Positions 8,694 through 15,359 of a stretch of 30,647 nucleotides of DNA are shown here, one piece after another. Position numbers and translations under genes: made by a program. The DNA is taken from the IMG/VR virus record IMGVR_UViG_3300032050_009633, positions 1 to 30,647 of that record. One strand, given 5' to 3'. The DNA is from a virus. Numbering within the stretch: position 1 is the stretch's first letter; the number at the start of each line of letters is the position of its first letter. The notes under the pieces were generated by a model. That model worked only from the letters and a program-made list of their open reading frames with translations, did not search any database and had not been told where the DNA came from.

Positions 8694-9794
8694 ATGTCAC
8701 ACGCACAATATAATCTATCCACTAAACCAAACTATCTAAAACGTAAAATGTTCTTGGATCCAGAAGGCCCTGTAACAGTACAACGTTTTGAAGAAGTAAA
8801 ATATCAAAAGCTTCAAAACTTTGAAACACTAGCAAGAGGTTTCTTTTGGGTCCCAGAAGAAATTAGTCTCACTAAAGATAAGATTGATCACAAAGAATCC
8901 AGTGAAGCTATTAAACATATATTCACTAGTAATCTATTAAGACAAACAGCATTGGATAGCATTCAAGGTCGCGCACCAAGTCAAATTTTTGGCCCTGTGT
9001 GTAGTATTCCAGAATTAGAAGCATTGACATTGACTTGGGGTTTCTTTGAAACTAGTATTCATTCTAAGAGCTATAGCCATATTATACGAAATGTCTATGG
9101 AGTACCTAAGGATGAATTTAATAAAATTCACGACACAGCTGAAATTGTTGGTATGGCTGCAAACATAGGAAGGTATTATGAAAATTTACATCAGCTTAAT
9201 TGCCGTAAAGAATTAGGCGAAGATATTCCAGTCTATGATCACAAACGAGCAATTTGGCTTGCATTACATGCTTCATATGCTCTCGAAGCATTACGATTCA
9301 TGGTATCATTCGCTACTAGTCTTGCTATGGTAGAAAATAAAATCTATATTGGTAATGGAAATATTATTAGTCTAATTTTACAAGACGAAATTTTACATGC
9401 TGAATGGACAGCTTGGATAATTAACAATGTTGTAAAAGAAGATAATGATTTTGTAAAATTACAAGACGAATGTCGAGATGAAGTATATCAAATGTATATG
9501 GAAGTAATCGACGAAGAAAAATCATGGGCAGACTTTTTGTTTAAAAAGGGTGTGGTTATTGGTCTTAACGCTAATATTTTAAAAGACTTTGTTGATTTTA
9601 CAGCATTTAATCGATTAAAAGATATCGGAATCAAATATCTTTCTGATCATCCAAAGTCAACACCCATTCCATGGTTTAACAAACATGTGAATATTAATAA
9701 AAAACAAGTAGCGTTACAAGAAACTGAATCTACTAATTACGTAATTGGTGTAATGAGTGATCAAGTTGAATATGAAGCACTACCAGATTTATAA
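8694..9794 (+). CDS. nrdB: Class Ia ribonucleoside-diphosphate reductase, beta subunit
   Basis: A 366-aa ferritin-fold subunit that makes the tyrosyl radical used by NrdA. Expected metal ligands and radical site: Asp88 in ALDSIQGR, Glu119 and His123, Tyr127 in HSKSYSHI, Glu198 in ALEALRF, and Glu232/His235 in DEILH. The helix with the first Glu-His pair reads ETSIH (Glu-X3-His) instead of the ETIH (Glu-X2-His) of E. coli, so it holds one extra residue; the DNA reading is unambiguous. The gene starts 15 nt after nrdA and is followed closely by a 56-aa gene and glutaredoxin. Confidence 0.95.
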   Translation: MSHAQYNLSTKPNYLKRKMFLDPEGPVTVQRFEEVKYQKLQNFETLARGFFWVPEEISLTKDKIDHKESSEAIKHIFTSNLLRQTALDSIQGRAPSQIFGPVCSIPELEALTLTWGFFETSIHSKSYSHIIRNVYGVPKDEFNKIHDTAEIVGMAANIGRYYENLHQLNCRKELGEDIPVYDHKRAIWLALHASYALEALRFMVSFATSLAMVENKIYIGNGNIISLILQDEILHAEWTAWIINNVVKEDNDFVKLQDECRDEVYQMYMEVIDEEKSWADFLFKKGVVIGLNANILKDFVDFTAFNRLKDIGIKYLSDHPKSTPIPWFNKHVNINKKQVALQETESTNYVIGVMSDQVEYEALPDL

Positions 9795-9803
9795 GGATTA
9801 AAA

Positions 9804-9974
9804 ATGGCAAAAATACAAACAAAAACCATTGTAGTAAGATTTAATAAAATAGTTAAAGATAAAGATTCAACATCTTTTGTTATTTCAGAAGATGTTGCAA
9901 AGACATTAGAAGAAGTTGCACAAGAAATGTGCGATTCGTCAGTTATCGTAGAAGTGGAGGAAATCGATGAATAA
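9804..9974 (+). CDS. 56-aa protein between nrdB and glutaredoxin
   Basis: ATG at 9804 follows AAGGAT with good spacing 9 nt after the nrdB stop, and the frame ends with TAA at 9972-9974, overlapping the glutaredoxin start by 8 nt. The product starts MAKIQTKTIVVRFNKIVKD, has a short beta strand followed by an amphipathic helix (SEDVAKTLEEVAQEM), and an acidic end. Codon use matches its neighbours. Small proteins of this kind are frequent in phage nrd operons; function unknown. Confidence 0.75.
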   Translation: MAKIQTKTIVVRFNKIVKDKDSTSFVISEDVAKTLEEVAQEMCDSSVIVEVEEIDE

Positions 9975-10206
9975 TGTAATTTTATGGAGCAAATATCATT
10001 GCCCTTATTGTGATCAGGCTAAAGCGTTATTAAAACAAAAAGGTATTCCTTTTGAAGAACGTAAAATTGGCGATGGATGGTCAAAAGAAGAATTGCTAGA
10101 AAGTTTGCCAACTGCTCGCACTGTTCCACAAATTGTTATTAACGGTGAATGCATTGGTGGCTTTATTGAATTGAAAGAATATTTAGGTGTAGGAAATGTC
10201 TATTAA
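9967..10206 (+). CDS. Glutaredoxin
   Basis: A 79-aa thioredoxin-fold protein with the CPYC redox motif at residues 12-15, the cis-proline TVPQI motif at about 57-61 and a GG pair (ECIGGF) that contacts glutathione. It probably re-reduces the CEACKL tail of NrdA, which fits its place in the nrd operon. Phage T4 likewise carries a glutaredoxin (NrdC) for this purpose. The start lies inside the end of the 56-aa gene, and GTGGAGG at 9954-9960 is a strong ribosome binding site. Confidence 0.93.
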   Translation: MNNVILWSKYHCPYCDQAKALLKQKGIPFEERKIGDGWSKEELLESLPTARTVPQIVINGECIGGFIELKEYLGVGNVY

Positions 10207-10624
10207 TTATTCCTCAGATGTTATAACTTCTGGATCAGATGAAGATACCATTACTATTAATAGTAGTACATTAGATGATATTATGCATTCTACTATGAGC
10301 ACATCTTTGAATTATTCAATTAACAGCTCTGGTACAATAGGAACTGCTGGGCTTGGTAATTATACATTTACAACAGATGGAACAGGATATGCTCAACCTT
10401 GGGTAACAACAACTGGTGTTCCACATACATTAGATGTTAAAGGTGATGCTAACTTCGAAGGTGATATTAAATTTAAAGGTCGTAGTCTAGAAGAACTATT
10501 TTCTAAAATAGAAGATCGGTTAGCGATCCTACAACCAGATCCTGCAAAATTAGAAAAATACGAAGCTTTACGTAAAGCATATGAACATTATAAGCTAATG
10601 GAAAAGCTTATAGGCGAAGAATAA
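10196..10624 (+). CDS. Conserved phage protein, Ser/Thr-rich with helical C-terminus
   Basis: A 142-aa protein. Residues 1-75 are Ser/Thr/Gly-rich and beta-like. Residues 80-110 hold a segment (LDVKGDANFEGDIKFKGRSL) that is familiar from many marine T4-like myoviruses, followed by EELFSKIEDRLAILQPDP and a charged helix. I read it as a small virion-associated or structural protein, without proof. Its ATG overlaps the last 11 bases of the glutaredoxin gene, so it is in the same transcription unit. Confidence 0.75.
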   Translation: MSINYSSDVITSGSDEDTITINSSTLDDIMHSTMSTSLNYSINSSGTIGTAGLGNYTFTTDGTGYAQPWVTTTGVPHTLDVKGDANFEGDIKFKGRSLEELFSKIEDRLAILQPDPAKLEKYEALRKAYEHYKLMEKLIGEE

Positions 10625-10640
10625 ACTAAGAAAGAAAATT

Positions 10641-10928
10641 ATGTTAATCTCTAAGGGTATAGCTGTCGGCGAAATTGTCAGCATTAAATTAATTACAGGC
10701 GAAGAACTAATCGCAAAGCTAGAAGAAGAAACAACGGATTATATTAAGGTCAATCGACCATTAACAGTTAGCTTAGGTCCGCAAGGATTGGGTATGATTC
10801 CTTTTGTATTTCTTGCACAAAATGAATCAATTAAATTAAAAATGGATCACGTATTAGTATTGGCAGCATCAAAAAAGGATGCTGCTGACCAGTACATTCA
10901 AGGTACAACAGGTATCGCTCTCAAGTAA
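10641..10928 (+). CDS. Small Sm/SH3-like beta-barrel phage protein
   Basis: A 95-aa protein. The segment VGEIVSIKLITGEELIAKL followed by ETTDYIKVNRPLTV has the strand-turn-strand pattern of Sm-like or SH3-like small beta-barrels, as seen in a family widespread in marine T4-like phages. RNA binding is possible but not shown. It lies 16 nt after the previous gene in the same direction. Confidence 0.7.
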   Translation: MLISKGIAVGEIVSIKLITGEELIAKLEEETTDYIKVNRPLTVSLGPQGLGMIPFVFLAQNESIKLKMDHVLVLAASKKDAADQYIQGTTGIALK

Positions 10929-10931
10929 ATA
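10924..10931 (+). promoter_or_regulatory. Weak late-promoter-like motif AGTAAATA
   Basis: AGTAAATA overlaps the upstream stop codon and lies 21 nt before the ATG at 10953, matching the spacing of the other candidate late promoters with one base different from NATAAATA. AAAGGAGAG at 10938-10946 is a strong ribosome binding site. Confidence 0.3.
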
Positions 10932-10952
10932 ATATGTAAAGGAGAGATTTGT

Positions 10953-11939
10953 ATGCCCTACGTTCCAGGTGTTACAGTACAAGGCAATAGCGGCCTTCCG
11001 GAAGTAAGAGACGTTTATAACAGCCCTAATGTTTTTGCAAATAATGTTGAAATAGCATTATGGAAAGAAGCAGTTGATACTGCTGCTTTTGTGCTATCAT
11101 TAACTACACCTGAAAATACTTATGTATTCGAACAAGTTGACGTAGATCATGTCACTCCAGAAACTGCTGCATATGTTGCAAATTCAACAGAATCAGCAGT
11201 GTATGTAGGAACATCAACTGGAGTGATGTCCGGGTTAACAACATCTCCTACAACTTCTCTACCTATCGATGAATCAGGAAATACTGTTAATACTTCTACA
11301 GCAGCGGTATTAACAGCGACATATCAAGTTACTAATTGGGATCAATTTAATGATAACAATATTCCTTATGATACGTTGATGTTAACTCCAAAAACTTCTT
11401 TAGCTACATTTACAACTAAAGCAGCTTTGTGGAAAAATCAACCTACCCCATTGGGTCCTAAGGCTCAATACTCTTCAGGTAGTGCAGGTGATAATAAACA
11501 TATTATAGCACAAGATTATTATGTAGGTGGAAAAGTAGCAGGTAGGCTTACAGTTCCTCAGATACTTCATAATTTAAGTAATTTGGCTAAAAATATCTAC
11601 GAACCATTAAAAGAAAAATATCCTAACATAATAGTAACTAATACCTTTAGACAAAATCCGCCAGGTGGCCAAAGAACGCAGGCACAACATGGGCTAGGAA
11701 TGGCAATGGATGTTGTATTTCCTGGAGCAAGTGCTACTGATTATTATAATATAAGTTGTTGGATTAGAGATAATTTACCAATCGATCAATTACTTCAAGA
11801 AAAAGCAGGAAGTACACGGTGGATACATATAAGTCATTACAGTGGATTCGGATATCAAGTACCAAAAGTGAATAAAGTTGCTAACTGTATTGTGAGTCCT
11901 AGTTATAGTTTTGTCCCCGGATTGAGCATTATGGCTTAA
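10953..11939 (+). CDS. PAAR-like N-terminus with M15 peptidase domain, probable tail-tip lysin
   Basis: A 328-aa protein. The N-terminus (residues 1-40, with SPNVFANNVEIALWKE) resembles the SPNVFvNG core of PAAR-repeat proteins that cap phage and type VI spikes. Residues about 180-300 form an M15 D-Ala-D-Ala-peptidase-like domain: His246 and Asp253 in QHGLGMAMDV, Glu283 in DQLLQE, and His292 in RWIHISH, the zinc ligands and catalytic Glu of the M15_3 type. It should cut peptidoglycan cross-links, either as a virion-borne lysin during entry or as an endolysin. The PAAR-like start favours the former. There is no signal peptide or membrane segment. Confidence 0.82.
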   Translation: MPYVPGVTVQGNSGLPEVRDVYNSPNVFANNVEIALWKEAVDTAAFVLSLTTPENTYVFEQVDVDHVTPETAAYVANSTESAVYVGTSTGVMSGLTTSPTTSLPIDESGNTVNTSTAAVLTATYQVTNWDQFNDNNIPYDTLMLTPKTSLATFTTKAALWKNQPTPLGPKAQYSSGSAGDNKHIIAQDYYVGGKVAGRLTVPQILHNLSNLAKNIYEPLKEKYPNIIVTNTFRQNPPGGQRTQAQHGLGMAMDVVFPGASATDYYNISCWIRDNLPIDQLLQEKAGSTRWIHISHYSGFGYQVPKVNKVANCIVSPSYSFVPGLSIMA

Positions 11940-11946
11940 TTTTTTC

Positions 11947-11975
11947 TTGACTTATTTTTATTTCTTTGCTATAAT
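11947..11975 (+). promoter_or_regulatory. Sigma-70 promoter of the cold-shock gene
   Basis: TTGACT at 11947-11952 and TATAAT at 11970-11975 with a 17-bp spacer. The predicted start leaves a leader of about 20 nt containing AAAAAGGTAG (11989-11998) before the ATG. Confidence 0.85.
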
Positions 11976-12001
11976 TATATTATATTGAAAAAGGTAGTAA
12001 T

Positions 12002-12211
12002 ATGATTCAAGGTAAAGTTAAATGGTTTAATAATGCTAAAGGTTTTGGATTTGTTGTTCCTAATGAATCCAACGATGATGTATTCATTCATTTTAGTCAA
12101 ATTAAAATGGACGGATATCGTACACTTAAGACTGGACAACAAGTAGAATTTGATCTGGTTGAAAGTGACAAAGGTAAGCAAGCTCAAAACATTCAACTAG
12201 TAAAGGAATAA
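12002..12211 (+). CDS. Cold-shock domain protein (CspA family)
   Basis: A 69-aa single cold-shock domain, the usual family length. The RNA-binding motifs are intact: RNP1 KGFGFV at residues 14-19 and RNP2 VFIHFSQI at about 27-34, after the typical GKVKWFNNAKG start. Such proteins bind single-stranded RNA or DNA and melt secondary structure. It has its own sigma-70 promoter and a short leader, unlike the long thermosensing 5' UTR of E. coli cspA. A 48-aa gene follows 3 nt after its stop. Probably expressed early to help translation of phage mRNA. Confidence 0.95.
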   Translation: MIQGKVKWFNNAKGFGFVVPNESNDDVFIHFSQIKMDGYRTLKTGQQVEFDLVESDKGKQAQNIQLVKE

Positions 12212-12214
12212 ATT

Positions 12215-12361
12215 ATGTATCGTTATCAACTTTGGATTCGTTTGAATTCTACACAAACTGCTCATGTGATTATCAATGCCGACAACGATCTTCAAGCAAA
12301 AATGCTTGGTGAAGCACAATACGGAAACGGTAATGTATTAGGTTATACACAAGTTAGTTAA
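12215..12361 (+). CDS. 48-aa protein downstream of cold-shock gene
   Basis: The ATG at 12215 is preceded by TAAAGGAA, a good ribosome binding site that overlaps near the cspA stop; the frame ends at TAA 12359-12361. The product begins MYRYQLWIRLNSTQTAHVII and continues with an amphipathic segment (DNDLQAKMLGEAQYGN). The pattern suggests one beta hairpin and one helix. Codon use is like its neighbours. No function known; close coupling to cspA suggests joint expression. Confidence 0.75.
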   Translation: MYRYQLWIRLNSTQTAHVIINADNDLQAKMLGEAQYGNGNVLGYTQVS

Positions 12362-12375
12362 ATATATATGCTTTT

Positions 12376-12460
12376 GTAGGGGTAAAATTTACGTAGTAGA
12401 TTGATGGAGTGAGAGGCTCCATGGCTCGGCAGAGGCTCTACACGCCCTAGGAAGTCTGCT
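12376..12460 (+). ncRNA. Candidate structured RNA upstream of the tmRNA
   Basis: A stretch of about 85 nt that is visibly richer in G+C than anything around it and has no convincing coding frame. Pairings I can trace: TAGGG 12377-12381 with CCCTA 12445-12449; GTAGA 12396-12400 with TCTAC 12437-12441; a perfect 6-bp hairpin ATGGAG 12404-12409 / CTCCAT 12417-12422 with a 7-nt loop; and GTAA/TTAC around 12382-12392. These are mutually nested and give a multi-branch fold. An alternative pairing AGTAGA 12395-12400 / TCTGCT 12455-12460 would compete. It does not fit a tRNA cloverleaf. Could be a stand-alone RNA, a processing signal, or a leader for the tmRNA transcript. Confidence 0.4.
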
Positions 12461-12469
12461 AATTTAATT

Positions 12470-12544
12470 ATGATTGAAGCTTGTTTATTATTAGTAGTTA
12501 TTGCAGCCCTAGTTTGGCTAGATGACTACTATAATAGACGATGA
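12470..12544 (+). CDS. Possible 24-aa membrane micropeptide
   Basis: An ATG at 12470 opens a 24-codon frame ending at TGA 12542-12544. The peptide starts with MIEAC and contains a hydrophobic core (LLLVVIAALVWL) followed by DDYYNRR, which is the layout of a tiny membrane peptide with a charged cytoplasmic end. There is no clear ribosome binding site, and the 3' end overlaps a TATAAT that may be the tmRNA promoter, so it may be fortuitous. Confidence 0.3.
   Translation: MIEACLLLVVIAALVWLDDYYNRR
12530..12535 (+). promoter_or_regulatory. Possible -10 element for the tmRNA gene
   Basis: TATAAT at 12530-12535 would start transcription near 12542, just before the first helix strand of the tmRNA acceptor piece at 12549. 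No good -35 hexamer lies 16-18 bp upstream, so the call rests on the perfect -10 and its position. Confidence 0.35.
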
Positions 12545-12545
12545 T

Positions 12546-12848
12546 TATTGCTGTATGAAGCAAAGAGAAACGTGTTCCGGACGGCGGTTCGATTCCGCCC
12601 AGGTCCACCAGAAGTATTTTAACAGAGACGGACAAGCTCGGGCGCAAGCCAGGAGAGGACGAAATTAGAATGCTTCTGATGGGCCTGACCAGGTTTCGAC
12701 GGGGTAAAGAGTAACAGAGTGGACAGCACGGTAGATGACGACCGTAAATCGCATAAAACTATAAATGCAAATGATGCATATTTTGGAGAAGAGCGCCTAG
12801 CAGCGTGACCTCCAGGGGGCAGGAAAGGCCTTATTACCCAACAAACCT
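12546..12848 (+). ncRNA. ssrA: Circularly permuted (two-piece) tmRNA
   Basis: The tRNA-like 3' half precedes the 5' half. Acceptor piece (about 12546-12610): T arm GGCGG 12583-12587 / CCGCC 12595-12599 with loop TTCGATT, acceptor strand CAGGTCC 12600-12606, then encoded ACCA 12607-12610. Coding piece from 12681: GGGCCTG 12681-12687 pairs fully with CAGGTCC (one G-U), followed by the hallmark TTTCGACGGGG. The tag frame runs GCA 12767 to TGA 12808 and encodes ANDAYFGEERLAA, with the AND start and LAA end of proteolysis tags. ACAGCA 12723-12728 pairs with TGCTGT 12549-12554, joining the pieces. ACGGT/ACCGT (12728-12745) may be a pseudoknot stem. The RNA rescues stalled ribosomes and marks products for ClpXP. 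5' and 3' ends are approximate. Confidence 0.93.
12611..12680 (+). other. Intervening segment of the permuted tmRNA precursor
   Basis: The 70 nt between the CCA end of the acceptor piece and the 5' end of the coding piece. GAAGTATTTTAA 12611-12622 pairs over 12 bp (two G-U) with TTAGAATGCTTC 12665-12676, extending the acceptor stem. Inside, GGC-GCAA-GCC at about 12640-12649 forms a GNRA-capped hairpin. This is the expected layout of a segment removed to give a two-piece tmRNA. Confidence 0.75.
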
Positions 12849-12873
12849 AAAAAGCACCTTCGGGTGCTTTTTT
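12849..12873 (+). terminator. Rho-independent terminator after tmRNA
   Basis: Hairpin AAAAAGCACC / GGTGCTTTTT with a TTCG tetraloop (12859-12862), ending in a T run to 12873. It is placed directly after the tmRNA coding piece. Confidence 0.93.
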
Positions 12874-12962
12874 ATTTTATCTCTGCATATTTTAAAAGTA
12901 AATATCTGATATGAAAGATGAATTTCAGTTAGTCGTTTTGATCTGCAAACAAAAACAAAAAC

Positions 12963-12970
12963 AATAAATA
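12963..12970 (+). promoter_or_regulatory. Candidate T4-type late promoter AATAAATA
   Basis: AATAAATA lies 22 nt before the ATG at 12993 and after the tmRNA terminator, so the following fibre operon needs a new promoter here. GAGGAAAA at 12981-12988 is the ribosome binding site. No sigma-70 pair is evident. Confidence 0.45.
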
Positions 12971-12992
12971 TATTACAGTTGAGGAAAATTAT

Positions 12993-13310
12993 ATGTTTTT
13001 ATACGAAACTCTTACGATAGATAGACTTCATTTTTATCCGAGTTTAGAAAATACAGTGTATGCTGTACAGTATACATATACATTTGATAACCTAGTCGAC
13101 GCTGAAATAAAATTTACTAAATTAGTTGGCTTACCATTACCTCAAACAAATTTTGTTCTTTATGATAATCTAACAGAAGAAATGGTTAAACAATGGGTAA
13201 ATCAATATGATAGCGAGACTATCGATTTATTTAGAAGAAAATGTATATCTGATCTAAATGATCGGAATAGCCCACAGGAAACTCCTCCAAGTTTACCTTG
13301 GGATAATTAA
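12993..13310 (+). CDS. LPW-family small phage protein 1 (fibre-associated?)
   Basis: A 105-aa protein. It shares with the genes at 13322 and 19857 a central motif (here FVLYDNLTEEMVKQWVNQ at about residues 54-71: aromatic-x-Asn-Leu-Thr-Glu/Gln ... Trp) and a C-terminal tail ending in Pro-Trp (PSLPWDN). Similar short proteins that end in PLPW are frequent near tail genes in marine phage genomes, to my knowledge. The beta-rich N-terminal half and helix plus LPW tail suggest a small virion or chaperone role. First gene of the operon that contains the PP-loop/fibre fusion. Confidence 0.72.
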   Translation: MFLYETLTIDRLHFYPSLENTVYAVQYTYTFDNLVDAEIKFTKLVGLPLPQTNFVLYDNLTEEMVKQWVNQYDSETIDLFRRKCISDLNDRNSPQETPPSLPWDN

Positions 13311-13321
13311 AAGGAATTATA

Positions 13322-13660
13322 ATGATAAGTTGGAAATGGAAAATTAGAGCATTAACGTTGCGTCCTAGCTTGGATGCATTAACTAATGTTGTTGCAACAG
13401 TACATTGGGATATTGTAATAATAGAAGAAGACAACACTGAGATAGTAGTTAATTCTGGTTATACATACTTGACACCTCCTGCTGATGGATCACAATTCGT
13501 TGCTTATGAAAATTTAACAGAACAAGAATGTATAAATTGGATAAAACAAGTGTTAGGACCAGTTAGAACAACAGAATACGAATCCGAAGCTGAACACAGA
13601 GTTCTACTCAAACAAGGTGTAGTAGCTCAAAATACTACAACATTTCCGTGGTCAGCATAA
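13322..13660 (+). CDS. LPW-family small phage protein 2
   Basis: A 112-aa protein, paralogous in plan to the genes at 12993 and 19857. N-terminal strands start with WKWKIRALTLRP and include VATVHWDIVI; the motif FVAYENLTEQECINWIKQVL follows at about residues 59-78; the C-terminus ends TTFPWSA. It lies 11 nt after LPW protein 1 with AAAGGAAT as ribosome binding site, and directly precedes the PP-loop/fibre gene. Two tandem members suggest duplication. Function unproven. Confidence 0.72.
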   Translation: MISWKWKIRALTLRPSLDALTNVVATVHWDIVIIEEDNTEIVVNSGYTYLTPPADGSQFVAYENLTEQECINWIKQVLGPVRTTEYESEAEHRVLLKQGVVAQNTTTFPWSA

Positions 13661-13681
13661 ACTAATTCTAGAGATACAAAT

Positions 13682-15349
13682 ATGAATAGATTTGATGAAC
13701 TTTTTTCTTTAAAAGATATAACCACTTATTCTAACACTTTAGGAATTACTGAAGATGTTAGAAAATCCTATGTTGGTTTTACAAGAAAAATTCTAAATGA
13801 ACATAATGTTAAAAAAAGTCAAAATGTTAAATTAAATTGTTATCAAACAATTTTTCCAAAAATAGAAAAAAGAAAAAAGTTTACAGGGTTTGAAAAATTT
13901 GTTGATTTAGAATTTAAAATTAGAATAAAATTATTATCAATGACATCTCCAAATCCTGATACATCAGTAGCTTATGATAATAACCATAAACATATTAGCA
14001 CTCCTGAAGAATATGTAGATTTACTTGTTTCTGAAATAAAAAAAGAAAAAAAAGAAAAATTATTATACTTTAGTGGCGGATTAGATAGTGAACTATTGGC
14101 CTATATTTTATTAAACAATGATATTGAATTTACACCAGTAATTTTTCAATTATTAGATAATAATGACGAAGTTTCAAACGCAGAAGAAATATCATATGCG
14201 ATTAATTTTTGTAAAAAATTCTGTATAACTCCTATAATAGAAAATTTGTATATTGAAGACTTTTGGACAAGTGATGAATTTTTTACAATGGCTGAAGAAT
14301 TTAACATAGTTAGTCCACATGTATTAACTCATGCCAAAATGATTCTTATCATGAATGAAAAATTTCCCGATCATGCTCATTATTTCGGCGGGGAAGTTAG
14401 ATACATAATGGATATACCGAGAAATGAAGAAACAAAATTAGATTTAGTTTTTTCAGAAAAATTAGCAAAAGATACATTGTGGTATTTTCCTGCAGGACCT
14501 CTTGTAATACCTGAAGGGTTTAGTAACAGTGTTACTACAAATAGTGTTACTTCTTTATTGTGGTATGGTTGGACAAATATGGCTTTGGCTATTGTCGGCG
14601 GCGGCGGTTCAGGTGGTCTAAAAATAGGTGCTGTTGCAGGTGGTGGCGGTGGTGGTGGTCAAGCTCGGACAGTTACTCTTACAAAACCGTCAGCAACATG
14701 GATTAGGGCTATTTTTGTAACTGCTGGAAAGGGAGGTATTCCGACAGCAGGTCAAGAAGGTTATTATTCCTCTGTTTCTTTATTTGAAGACACTGCAGGA
14801 TTTACAGTATGGAAATCAATGCAGGCTACAGGTGGCGGCGCGGGATACGGAAGTTTTGATCCAGGAAGAGGCGGTTATGGAAAAATAGGAAACAATAATG
14901 GATCTCCTACTGCGGACAACGGAAGCTCTTTAACAATAGACAACGGCCAAAGGATTGGCGGTAATGGTAATGCCGCGAGTGGACTTAATAATGGAGGTGG
15001 AGGTGGTAGCGGTGCTGCATTTGGCGGTGATCCTACAGTTTCTGCAGGTGGTAACGGGGCAGATGGTCAATTTGTAAATTTAGCTATCACTGGAAATCCG
15101 ACAGGCCAATTTGGTGCAGGTGGAGGTGGAGGCGCTAATCAATCAACATCAGCAACAGGGGGGATAGGAGGATTAGGATTCGAGTCTTCTTCAGTACCAG
15201 CAGGTGGTGACGGTGGTGACGGGAGCGCCTTAGGAAATGGTCAAAACGGAGTTAACTACTTCGGTGCCGGGGGTGGAGGCCAAGGTGGCGGTTCATCAGC
15301 AGGCAGTGGCTCTCAAGGATTGATTAGAATGCAATATTGGAGAACTTAA
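13682..15349 (+). CDS. PP-loop ATPase domain fused to glycine-rich fibre domain (copy 1)
   Basis: A 555-aa protein with two unlike halves. Residues about 1-250 form a PP-loop (N-type ATP pyrophosphatase, asparagine-synthetase-like) domain: signature SGGLDS at 131-136, TPVIFQ at 151-156, FGGEVR at 235-240, plus a FTGFEKF motif at 67-73 that is also at 67-73 of copy 2. Residues about 300-555 are a glycine-rich beta domain (AIVGGGGSGG onward, ending GLIRMQYWRT), typical of phage fibre and adhesin C-termini. The frame is continuous with no stop or shift between them. Known PP-loop enzymes adenylate a carboxylate, amide or RNA base. Whether this domain is catalytic or only an attachment module is unknown. 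Lys codons are nearly all AAA. Confidence 0.85.
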   Translation: MNRFDELFSLKDITTYSNTLGITEDVRKSYVGFTRKILNEHNVKKSQNVKLNCYQTIFPKIEKRKKFTGFEKFVDLEFKIRIKLLSMTSPNPDTSVAYDNNHKHISTPEEYVDLLVSEIKKEKKEKLLYFSGGLDSELLAYILLNNDIEFTPVIFQLLDNNDEVSNAEEISYAINFCKKFCITPIIENLYIEDFWTSDEFFTMAEEFNIVSPHVLTHAKMILIMNEKFPDHAHYFGGEVRYIMDIPRNEETKLDLVFSEKLAKDTLWYFPAGPLVIPEGFSNSVTTNSVTSLLWYGWTNMALAIVGGGGSGGLKIGAVAGGGGGGGQARTVTLTKPSATWIRAIFVTAGKGGIPTAGQEGYYSSVSLFEDTAGFTVWKSMQATGGGAGYGSFDPGRGGYGKIGNNNGSPTADNGSSLTIDNGQRIGGNGNAASGLNNGGGGGSGAAFGGDPTVSAGGNGADGQFVNLAITGNPTGQFGAGGGGGANQSTSATGGIGGLGFESSSVPAGGDGGDGSALGNGQNGVNYFGAGGGGQGGGSSAGSGSQGLIRMQYWRT

Positions 15350-15359
15350 GTAACACATA

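Noticed and set aside
11975-12196. Minus-strand frame over the cold-shock gene
   Set aside because: The + strand encodes a complete cold-shock domain with both RNP motifs and a consensus promoter.
12583-12610. A stand-alone tRNA at the TTCGATT/CCA sequence
   Set aside because: There is no D arm or anticodon arm upstream; the acceptor partner is 71 nt downstream and belongs to the tmRNA coding piece.
14590-15330. Glycine-rich repeats as a possible repeat array or recombination site
   Set aside because: The repetition is at protein level with irregular codons; no exact DNA repeat unit or spacer pattern is present.
13682-15349. Fusion as an artefact of a missing stop between two genes
   Set aside because: The same domain order occurs independently in the gene at 17792 with different linker and fibre sequence, and no start signal is seen at the junction.
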